DNA of 38,924 nucleotides from Clostridiales bacterium DTU032 (GTDB taxonomy: Bacteria; Bacillota; Clostridia; Saccharofermentanales; DTU023). This document shows, piece after piece, positions 18,537-26,556 of this stretch (position 1 is its first letter; each line of letters starts with the position of its first letter). The translations under genes were made by a program, and so were the position numbers. Under the pieces are notes generated by a model. The model was given only the letters and a program-made list of their open reading frames with translations, had not been told where the DNA came from and did not search any database. The stretch is taken from positions 1,943 through 40,866 of the forward strand of contig LFSM01000109.1 in NCBI GenBank assembly GCA_001512745.1, read 5' to 3'.

Positions 18537-19403
18537 ATGAAAAGAAAAGCTCCGCGTATTTTCATAATTGTTTTAGTCACTGTAGCCATTTTGGCGACCA
18601 TGATTCTTACAGCACTGCCTGGGTCCACACGGACGATTATTACCGATTATTTTGGCCGCGTGTTTGATCCGGTGGTATCATTTTTTCAATCTAGCCTTAA
18701 ATCTGTAGGGAATTTTTTCTCTGCTGTAAGTGAGAACAGGGATCTCAAGGAAGAAGTTGCTAAACTGGAAAAAGAAAATTCTGATTTGCGTCAGAAGGTC
18801 ATTATCAACGAAGAAAAAGTCAAAGCCTATGACGAGCTTGAAGATGCCCTAAATCTAAAAAGCAGATTTAAAGACTATGAGATAGTTGGCGGCAATGTGA
18901 TTAATCGTTCTATTGGTCCTATGTTTGATTTGTTTCGCATAAATCTGGGCCGTGAAGACGGTATCTGGGTAACCAGTGACCGCTCATATCCGGTTCTTGA
19001 TAGTCAGCAGAATTTGGTAGGCAGGCTGTATTCCAGTGAACTGGGATCTTCTCGTGTAGTGCCCTTAATGCATGAGGGCTTTTCTATCAGCGCAAAAGTT
19101 CCAGCTTCAGCCGGTAATAATTTCCGGGTGAGGGGATCAGTTGAGTATAAAAACCGGCGACTTTGTCTGGCGGATCAAATACCTGAAGGCACACCATTAC
19201 AAGTCGGTGATCTGATTGTCAGCTCAGGTGACGGGGGCCTGTATCCGGAGGGGATTGAAATTGGCACAGTAGTTGAGATTATTACTGACAGTCGTTCAAA
19301 TGCCATGCAGGCGTTGATTGAACCTGCTTCACAGCTGGAAGAGCTGAATTATGTCTTCGTCCTGATCGACCATGCGCTTCCGTCAGCTATAGAAGGGAAG
19401 TAA
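18537..19403 (+). CDS. mreC: Rod shape-determining protein MreC
   Basis: Single N-terminal TM, coiled coil (ENRDLKEEVAKLEKENSDLRQKV), MreC beta domains (VINRSIGPMFDLFRINLGREDGI, LIVSSGDGGLYPEGIEIGTV). Confidence 0.92.
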   Translation: MKRKAPRIFIIVLVTVAILATMILTALPGSTRTIITDYFGRVFDPVVSFFQSSLKSVGNFFSAVSENRDLKEEVAKLEKENSDLRQKVIINEEKVKAYDELEDALNLKSRFKDYEIVGGNVINRSIGPMFDLFRINLGREDGIWVTSDRSYPVLDSQQNLVGRLYSSELGSSRVVPLMHEGFSISAKVPASAGNNFRVRGSVEYKNRRLCLADQIPEGTPLQVGDLIVSSGDGGLYPEGIEIGTVVEIITDSRSNAMQALIEPASQLEELNYVFVLIDHALPSAIEGK

Positions 19404-19404
19404 G

Positions 19405-19989
19405 ATGCCCGGTATTTCCAGACCCATCAATATTTGGCAGCGAGTATTGGTCTATGCTGCCTTACTTGTTGTTCTGGCAAGCATTCAGGTTTTCCCGGGA
19501 CAGTGGACACGGATAGCTGCTCCTGATTTTCTTCTCTTCCTGCCCTTGATAATCGGCTTGACCAGAGCTGGCGGAGAGGGCTTTACCATGGGCTTGATTT
19601 CCGGCTTTATGCGTGATTATCTGACCGGCAGGCTTTATGGATTAGGGATGTTTGAAGGCATGATTATAGGTCTGCTTGCCGGCCTATTTTTCAGTGAAAA
19701 TAAAAAAATGTTCTGGAAGCGATTGCTGCTTTTCTGGCCGGCTGTGACTTTAGTACATATTATTTCTATGACTTTACTATCTTATTTTTTTCCGCTTGAT
19801 AGTAATCTTCCTTTGTCACTGGCAATGATATTAAGAGAATCGTTTGCCGGACTTCCGCTGATGCTTGTAGCAAACTTGTTTGCCTGTGTGATAATATTAT
19901 TTTTCTTATGGCTAGGTTTTTATCAGAAAAAAAAGAAGCATAAAAAAACCGACCTTGAGGGCTACGGAGGCTATGACCGTGCACTCTAA
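19405..19989 (+). CDS. mreD: Rod shape-determining protein MreD
   Basis: Five to six TM protein directly after mreC; LIIGLTRAGGEGFTMGLISGFMRDYLTGRLYGLGMFEGMIIGLLAGLF is MreD-like. Confidence 0.85.
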   Translation: MPGISRPINIWQRVLVYAALLVVLASIQVFPGQWTRIAAPDFLLFLPLIIGLTRAGGEGFTMGLISGFMRDYLTGRLYGLGMFEGMIIGLLAGLFFSENKKMFWKRLLLFWPAVTLVHIISMTLLSYFFPLDSNLPLSLAMILRESFAGLPLMLVANLFACVIILFFLWLGFYQKKKKHKKTDLEGYGGYDRAL

Positions 19990-22312
19990 TGCAAGTGAAA
20001 AAAAAGATAAACGCTTTCGCCGCCTGCAGCATTCGCAGCGTCTGAAGAAAGGCTTTCTGCGTCAGATTCTGTCTAATCGCTATGCGCTGCTAATTGTCAT
20101 TCTGCTCCTTGCTTTTGTGCTGATCTTGCTGCGGACAGCAGAGCTGCATCTTTTTGGCCAGTCAACTCATACGGCCCTTGAATCAAGTGGCAGCAGCAGT
20201 GAGTTGAGCTTGTCAGCTCCACGCGGGGATATTGTTGATCGCAACGGTGTTCCTTTGGCGGTAACTGAAAGCATTAATACAATATCCATAGTTAATGTTG
20301 GCCTGGATAATGCAGCTTTTAATCGCATGCTCCTTGATCTGGCAAACTTGTTTGAAGAAAATGATGTTGATTCAGAAAGTGATTTAAGATCATACTTTGA
20401 CATTTCCCAGGCAGATCGCAAGGCTCATGAAGCGGGAGCCCTCAATGAGGTAAATTTTGTTTTTAAACGATCGTGGGAGGAGTTGGAAGCCTTCCAGACA
20501 GATAAAGATACTTTCAACCTCTATACTTCGGAAGAGGCTTCCAATCTTGCCCAGAGGCAAAAACTGGTGAAGCAGACTCCACGTGAGTTTTTTGAATTTT
20601 TACTCTATGATTTCTTTTCTATAGAGCCTGTTGCTGATGAAGGCAACAGACTTTATTCGGATTATGAGGCTTTCCAAATTATGGAATTGCGCTATCTTAT
20701 TTTGAAGAATAACTGGACTTACTATAGTAAAGTGCCGATTTTATTGGCAAATAATGTGCCTGAATCACTTAGCAGTTTGCTCAATGAACAAAACTATCGT
20801 TTTCCGGGCATAACAGCCAGTCAGCGCTACCTGCGCCGCTATACCAGTGACAGCGATATTCTCTCCCATGCTCTCGGCTATGTCGGGCAGATTTCTTCTG
20901 AGGAATATGATGCGCTCAAAGGAGAAGGATATACCGTCAATGATCTTGTGGGAAAAACAGGGGTTGAGCAGGCAGCTGAGCGCTATTTGCGAGGGCTGGA
21001 GGGTGCATACACGGTAGAAACATGGAGGGATTCCGAATCAGGGTCTCCCGTGGCTTACCCGGGATCAATGGGCAAAGCTCCTCAGGCAGGTAGTGAAGTC
21101 CGGCTGACTCTGGACATCAATCTACAGCGTGTAGCCCGGGATAATCTGGAAAGAAAATTGAGGGAGCTGCGTGGTTTTGAACGTGGGGAAAGAGTGATGT
21201 CTGCACCTGCCGGCAGTGTAATTGCTATGGATGCAAAAACCGGGGCTGTTCTGGTAAATGCAAATTATCCGGATTATCTTGTCTCTGATTTTGTTGAACA
21301 ATATACAGATCCTCTGGCAGCGGCCCGCGTGCAAAAGTATCTGTCGGATACAGATGGTTTGCCCCTGCTGAATCGTGGCATTTCGCAGTCGTACGCACCA
21401 GGCTCAACCTTCAAACCGGTCACAGCAATGGCCGCATTTGAAAACGGCACGATCACAGCTAATGATACAATTTACAGGTGCAATGGCCATGAGGAAATCG
21501 GCGGACTGACCTGGAGCTGCCTTCAGGAACCCATCAACGGGCATGGAGAGTTAAATCTGCAATATGGACTGATGACATCCTGCAACCTCTATTTTTATCT
21601 TTTGGGTGTCGATGTAGGTATTGATGCAATAAGTGAAATGGCGCAACGTTTAGGTCTGGGCGAAAGCACCAACCTTGATATTGGGGGCGAGAACATCGGA
21701 GTAAGGCCCAGCCGGGCTCTGAAGCAGGAAATAAATACGAATCCGAGCGACCAAATCTGGTTTATAGCTGATACGGTTCAGACTTCAATCGGGCAGTTTT
21801 ATAACTCTTATACAATGTTACAGATGGCACGCGCAATCGGAGGAATCGCGACCGACTATCTGGTTACTCCGCATTTTATAAAAGAGGTAGTAGCTGAAGA
21901 TGGGACTGTGCAGGTCCCTGAACAAATAGAACGTATTCCCTTGAATCTGGATGCGTCAGGACGCGACCTTATAAGACAGGGTATGACTTCTCTTACAACA
22001 TGGGATCAGGGAAGAACAGCTGATTTGTTCCGCGACTTTCCTGTATCAGTCGCAGCAAAGACGGGTACATCGGAGGTAGTTGGATCTGACGGAGAAATCT
22101 ACACTAATGCGGTTTTCGTCTGCTATGCTCCGGCCAATGATCCTGAAATTGTGATAGCCAGCATTTTGGAAGATGCATCATATGGTGATCAAAGTGCTGA
22201 TATCGCTTATCGCATACTTTGTGAATATTTTGGACACACGCCCACTCACGACTATATGGGCCTGTATGATGATGAATCAGCACGATTAACTGAAGGATTT
22301 GGTAATTATTAG
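19973..22312 (+). CDS. mrdA: Class B penicillin-binding protein 2 (transpeptidase)
   Basis: APRGDIVDRNGVPLA, active-site SYAPGSTFKPVTA, SCNLYFY, AAKTGTSE. ORF opens upstream at a TTG (19955). Confidence 0.93.
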   Translation: MTVHSNASEKKDKRFRRLQHSQRLKKGFLRQILSNRYALLIVILLLAFVLILLRTAELHLFGQSTHTALESSGSSSELSLSAPRGDIVDRNGVPLAVTESINTISIVNVGLDNAAFNRMLLDLANLFEENDVDSESDLRSYFDISQADRKAHEAGALNEVNFVFKRSWEELEAFQTDKDTFNLYTSEEASNLAQRQKLVKQTPREFFEFLLYDFFSIEPVADEGNRLYSDYEAFQIMELRYLILKNNWTYYSKVPILLANNVPESLSSLLNEQNYRFPGITASQRYLRRYTSDSDILSHALGYVGQISSEEYDALKGEGYTVNDLVGKTGVEQAAERYLRGLEGAYTVETWRDSESGSPVAYPGSMGKAPQAGSEVRLTLDINLQRVARDNLERKLRELRGFERGERVMSAPAGSVIAMDAKTGAVLVNANYPDYLVSDFVEQYTDPLAAARVQKYLSDTDGLPLLNRGISQSYAPGSTFKPVTAMAAFENGTITANDTIYRCNGHEEIGGLTWSCLQEPINGHGELNLQYGLMTSCNLYFYLLGVDVGIDAISEMAQRLGLGESTNLDIGGENIGVRPSRALKQEINTNPSDQIWFIADTVQTSIGQFYNSYTMLQMARAIGGIATDYLVTPHFIKEVVAEDGTVQVPEQIERIPLNLDASGRDLIRQGMTSLTTWDQGRTADLFRDFPVSVAAKTGTSEVVGSDGEIYTNAVFVCYAPANDPEIVIASILEDASYGDQSADIAYRILCEYFGHTPTHDYMGLYDDESARLTEGFGNY

Positions 22313-22380
22313 TTGATATTATCTGAATTATGTGAGATAAGTATATGATGAGTGCACAAATATCTGAAACGATAATCTTA

Positions 22381-22409
22381 TTGAGAGCCTGGCTGTCTTC
22401 GTTTATAAT
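22381..22409 (+). promoter_or_regulatory. Putative sigma-A promoter for the methylglyoxal-synthase-like gene
   Basis: TTGAGA (22381-22386), 17-nt spacer, TATAAT (22404-22409). Confidence 0.7.
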
Positions 22410-22440
22410 AATCAGGAGATCTGCGTAAAAATATGGGGAG

Positions 22441-22875
22441 GTGAGGTGTGTTTACATAGTTAGACACGCCGTTTTGAAAAAGAAAATGAAAATTGTATTA
22501 ATGGCCGATATATCACGAACTGAATTACTAGTAAACTTTTGTATTGCTTATCAGCAGATTCTAAATCAGCATGAATTGATTTCACCACTGAATACGGCTC
22601 ATTTAATCAAGGGTGCAACAATTTTGAATGTTACAGCCTACCCGACAGAAGAAACCAGTACCAAGAGTCAACTTGCCGCCAGTGCGCGTTACAATGAAAT
22701 TGACGCTTTGATTTATTTGCGCGATCCTGAAGGCCCTATTACTGAGCCACTAATAGATTTATTCCGTGCCTGTGACACCAACAGCATTCCTTTTGCTACC
22801 AACTCAGCAACAGCTGAAGTTTTAGTTCTGGCTATTAGCAGAGGTGATCTTGACTGGCGCGAGCTGGTTCGCTGA
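22441..22875 (+). CDS. Methylglyoxal-synthase-like domain protein, catalytic residues apparently missing
   Basis: MKIVLMADISRTELLVNF...EIDALIYLRDPEG...ACDTNSIPFATNSATAEVL matches the MgsA fold pattern. Position after PBP2 resembles the clostridial mre-min-rodA-mgsA order. ATG 22486 is an alternative start. Confidence 0.7.
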   Translation: MRCVYIVRHAVLKKKMKIVLMADISRTELLVNFCIAYQQILNQHELISPLNTAHLIKGATILNVTAYPTEETSTKSQLAASARYNEIDALIYLRDPEGPITEPLIDLFRACDTNSIPFATNSATAEVLVLAISRGDLDWRELVR

Positions 22876-22889
22876 GAGGCTGTTTTTCT

Positions 22890-23573
22890 ATGTCCCGATA
22901 CCAAATCACGCCTGAGATAAGGCGTATTCCTGAAGCATTTCGTTATGGTAACGCATATCTTTTAAAAACTGAAAATGGCAGTATTCTTTTTGATCCTGCC
23001 GTCCCGCCGGAAAAAGTTACTGAAGCCGATGATGTCACTCTCCTTATCGCCACGCATGGTCATTATGATCATGTCGCTTCGGTCAGACAATGGACGGAAA
23101 GAAACAAGGCGGTTTTCTGGATTGCAGACCAGGAGCGGGATCTCTTATTAAATGCCAGAGCCAATGCGTCTCTGATGTTTGGTCAACCCACCAGCTATCA
23201 GGAGGCAGATCGTTATCTGCTGGATGGTGAGCTAATTGAGCTGGATTCAGAATTAAGACTGAAAACTTTTAGCACTCCGGGCCACACTAAAGGGTCAATG
23301 TGTTTTTTGATCCTGCGTCTGGGGGCAAGTGAAGAAGCGGAAGCGCTGGCCTTGATTACAGGTGATACGCTATTTGCAGATTCATTTGGCCGGACAGATT
23401 TAGCCAGTGGCGATTCTAATGAAATGTATCAGTCACTGCAATTTTTGCGCGGGCTTTTAATGGAACTGCCGGCATCTTTGCCGGTGTGCTCCGGACATGG
23501 TATGACTGCAAGCGCCGGTGAACTACTGAATTCGCCGGTCTGGATCTTTGCCGAAACTTTAGTAGGGGGATAA
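22890..23573 (+). CDS. MBL-fold metallohydrolase (glyoxalase II/YcbL-like)
   Basis: LLIATHGHYDHVASV, FSTPGHTKGSMCF, LITGDTLFADSFGRTDLASGD, VCSGHGMTASAGEL. Confidence 0.88.
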   Translation: MSRYQITPEIRRIPEAFRYGNAYLLKTENGSILFDPAVPPEKVTEADDVTLLIATHGHYDHVASVRQWTERNKAVFWIADQERDLLLNARANASLMFGQPTSYQEADRYLLDGELIELDSELRLKTFSTPGHTKGSMCFLILRLGASEEAEALALITGDTLFADSFGRTDLASGDSNEMYQSLQFLRGLLMELPASLPVCSGHGMTASAGELLNSPVWIFAETLVGG

Positions 23574-23672
23574 GAAGTAATCAGCCCCTATAGTTAAACA
23601 ATAGTGTCGGTACGGAAAGATGCGGTTCACTCACATTTTACTTCGAGACTGACAAATTGACACTTATTGCAG

Positions 23673-23701
23673 CCCTGCGTCTTCAAGTCGCAGGGTTTTT
23701 T
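23673..23701 (+). terminator. Rho-independent terminator
   Basis: CCCTGCG-TCTTCAAGT-CGCAGGG followed by TTTTTT. Confidence 0.8.
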
Positions 23702-23746
23702 CTATGTCAGGGAGTGATAATTCTATGTAAAAGGAGGTAGAGAGAG

Positions 23747-24028
23747 ATGGCTTTTACTTTGGAATCAGCTGTAGCTGCATCAGCTGGCTTTTACATTCTT
23801 ATTCATTCTCTGGGGCTTTCACTGCCCGTAGCAGATGATGTGCGCTTTAGCGCAGAGATAGTAGGACGAAGCAATACTGCAGTTCAGACAGAAGAAAAAT
23901 TCTATGAATGTAGTTTTTATGAGTATGAGGGTGAATATTTACCCTTGTTGAAAAGCTCGCCGCAACGAATGATCGAACTGGTCTCTCTGGCACACGACTT
24001 GTCGCTTTTCTTCCGTTCAGATGGGTGA
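23747..24028 (+). CDS. Small membrane-anchored protein, possibly TadE/pseudopilin-like
   Basis: SD AAAGGAGG upstream of ATG. N-terminal MAFTLESAVAASAGFYILIHSLGL resembles a pilin/TadE N-terminal segment. First gene of a three-gene unit. Confidence 0.55.
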   Translation: MAFTLESAVAASAGFYILIHSLGLSLPVADDVRFSAEIVGRSNTAVQTEEKFYECSFYEYEGEYLPLLKSSPQRMIELVSLAHDLSLFFRSDG

Positions 24029-24034
24029 ACGATT

Positions 24035-25450
24035 ATGAAAAACCAGTTTAAGTGTAGCAGAAAACAAAAATACAGGCAGCGGGGCAGTCTTACTCTGGCC
24101 TGTTGCCTGATGTTGCCGGCAATAACCCTGCTGATGATTTCTCTCTTGGTCGGCAGTAGCTGGACACGAGAAGATCTGGACGCAATACGTGCTGCAAAGC
24201 AAAGTGCTGATTCTGCACTTGCAGCTTTTGACCGTGGCTTGTATCGGGATTTCGGGCTCTTTGCTCTGACGGATCAGGAAGTAAATCGGACCTCGTCAGA
24301 ATATCTGCTGCCGGATACTTTTTGCCAGAAGATTACGGTTAAGGAGAGTCTCTATGATAATGATCTGCTCATGGGCGCAATCGCACGACATATGAGTGTG
24401 CGCGCAACTGCAGGCCTGGTCGATGAAGCCATCAGCCGTATCCGCGTGATCAGGGACATTCTGCCGGATAAAATGGCGGATTCTGTAAGCTCATTGGTCG
24501 CTGCCGATCCTGATACAATTAGCCCTGATCTAGAAGAGGATGAGTCAAATGAAGAGTGGTTTTCTGAATATTCCAAGTATATAGATCAGGAGTACCGTGA
24601 AGATTATCATGATTCGCTCCTGGCCCTGTCTCCGGTTTATGTCCCGGATGCCAGCGGAAGCGGTACAGTAGAAGATTTCGATCCTTACAAAGTATCAAGT
24701 CTGGAAAAACTGGCACAGGGCCTTGATACAATGATGTTCACTCTGCCTGAGGGATTCACTGATCAGATACTTTTATCAGAATATACGCTGTCCTACTTTG
24801 GTTCACAGGTAAATTCACTTAAACAAAACGGTAGCACAAAACAGTACCGTACTCCGGATGGAAGACTGCATAGCCAGTTTGCAGAATCCAGACAATATGA
24901 ACAGGAAATGATAGCGACCGGCTCTACAGGTGAAAAAGCTGCCCGGAATGTCAAATACTTCCTCACCGGCTTTCGTATATTGGTCAATCTGCTTTCTACT
25001 ATCCTGTCTTCTGATGAACTTGCGCTTTACGATGCAAAAGCAGCAGCTATTTCTGCTAGTGTTGCAGTAATCTCTCTTGGTTTTATCACGATTCCCCCGG
25101 AAGCGATTTCAGCTGTGTTGATAATTTCTGATTCAATAGCAGGTGGAATCAAAGATAAGAACAAATTACTGGATGGAGAGGAAATTAAACTCTGGCCTTC
25201 AGCAGGAGCCGAAGCCTTCAAGGTCAATTATCGTGATCACCTGCGTCTTTTGATTCTGTTTCAGCCAAAAGAAAAGCTTCTGGAACGGATTTCAGCTGCA
25301 ATTAAGCAAAACTACGGGGACGAATATTTTACAGCTGTGTCCTGTGAAGTAACACGTCCTGCTTATGTTGTTGGTAAGTTTTCACGGCGCGACTTTGCAA
25401 TCACGATTGAGCGCAGATACTTTTCTCGCAAAGAAAAAGAGACCCAATAG
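24035..25450 (+). CDS. TadG-like/DUF5702-like membrane-anchored extracellular protein
   Basis: RGSLTLACCLMLPAITLLMISLLVGSSW TM, then SADSALAAFDRGLYRDFGLFALTD; C-terminal VNYRDHLRLLILFQPKE as recalled for clostridial DUF5702 proteins. Confidence 0.65.
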   Translation: MKNQFKCSRKQKYRQRGSLTLACCLMLPAITLLMISLLVGSSWTREDLDAIRAAKQSADSALAAFDRGLYRDFGLFALTDQEVNRTSSEYLLPDTFCQKITVKESLYDNDLLMGAIARHMSVRATAGLVDEAISRIRVIRDILPDKMADSVSSLVAADPDTISPDLEEDESNEEWFSEYSKYIDQEYREDYHDSLLALSPVYVPDASGSGTVEDFDPYKVSSLEKLAQGLDTMMFTLPEGFTDQILLSEYTLSYFGSQVNSLKQNGSTKQYRTPDGRLHSQFAESRQYEQEMIATGSTGEKAARNVKYFLTGFRILVNLLSTILSSDELALYDAKAAAISASVAVISLGFITIPPEAISAVLIISDSIAGGIKDKNKLLDGEEIKLWPSAGAEAFKVNYRDHLRLLILFQPKEKLLERISAAIKQNYGDEYFTAVSCEVTRPAYVVGKFSRRDFAITIERRYFSRKEKETQ

Positions 25451-25471
25451 ACATAGAAACAAGAGGGAAAA

Positions 25472-26464
25472 ATGAATACAGGACGCAGGAGCACAAAACG
25501 GAAAAATAACATCAAAGCATCAATGGCCCTGGAAATGGCAGTCATTTTGCCTATTATTCTATTTATCATTTTCGTATTTTACGGACATGTGCAGGAAATC
25601 GAACAATCCATATCAGCTCGCCATGCTTTGGATCAGCTGGCCAGTGAAATCGAGCTTCTCTATCCGCTTTCTGATCTGATTTCAAGCGGTGAGGAAATCA
25701 GTGATTCACAATTGCTGCAGATTATCGATGATTTAGGTATTAAAGACCATATTATGGATTTCGCAGTTGATATAGTGGCCAGCTTGCTAGCCGGACCGGT
25801 ACTGAACCAGCGATACAATCACTGGCTGGAAGAGATTTGCGCTGCCCGCAGTCAGGATGTACCTCAGGGCGAGCGCCGGTTTTTTGTGGATTATGTTCCA
25901 GAAAGAAATTTGATTTATTTGGGCATGTCATTTAGCCGGACGTCCTTAATGGCATCCGGTGAAGAGTATGTAAAAAGCTCAGTGCCTCTTTGGTCCAGAG
26001 GAAAATACAATTTCAATAATAATTCAAATACGGATGATGAAGAGGAGGCAGACGATATCTGGAATATGTCAAATTTTCAGCGTGGACTGGAGTTTCAAGA
26101 GATGTACGGCGCTAATCTTCCCACTACTTATCCCACGATTGCCCGCTGGAGTTCAGCCACCGCTACATCGATCAAAAGCATGGATCTTACTGCCCCTTCC
26201 TGGCAGACAAGAGGGGCTGCCGAAGGCCGGGTTTACTCTTTTATAGATAACTTGTCAGCTTTTGAGGGTGGCCCTGAACCCGGGCCTGGCATAGGAGAAA
26301 TAAGAAAAAAGCAGTTGATCTTGATCGTACCTCGAAATCATGCCGGCTGGCTGGATGATGAGGTAATCAGTCAATGGACCAGCTACGCCTCGGGATACGG
26401 TGTAGAATTGGAGGTAAGCCGTTATGGTGAAAGTAAGCGTTATCAGCCGGCAGGAGAAAACTGA
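25472..26464 (+). CDS. TadE-like pseudopilin domain protein
   Basis: N-terminal KASMALEMAVILPIILFIIFVFYGHVQEIEQSISARHALDQLASEIELL, TadE-like. Confidence 0.65.
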   Translation: MNTGRRSTKRKNNIKASMALEMAVILPIILFIIFVFYGHVQEIEQSISARHALDQLASEIELLYPLSDLISSGEEISDSQLLQIIDDLGIKDHIMDFAVDIVASLLAGPVLNQRYNHWLEEICAARSQDVPQGERRFFVDYVPERNLIYLGMSFSRTSLMASGEEYVKSSVPLWSRGKYNFNNNSNTDDEEEADDIWNMSNFQRGLEFQEMYGANLPTTYPTIARWSSATATSIKSMDLTAPSWQTRGAAEGRVYSFIDNLSAFEGGPEPGPGIGEIRKKQLILIVPRNHAGWLDDEVISQWTSYASGYGVELEVSRYGESKRYQPAGEN

Positions 26465-26556
26465 GCTTTGATTTGTGCTGACTATAAGATAAAATATTGT
26501 CTGTTAGTTGCGAATTTGCTACAAAAATTGTTTGTACTTACATATAAGGAGTATCA

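Noticed and set aside
23590-23701. Considered a known riboswitch or small SRP RNA
   Set aside because: No match to consensus elements I can recall for purine, SAM, c-di-GMP, THF, fluoride, preQ1 or SRP RNAs. Kept only as an unexplained structured segment.
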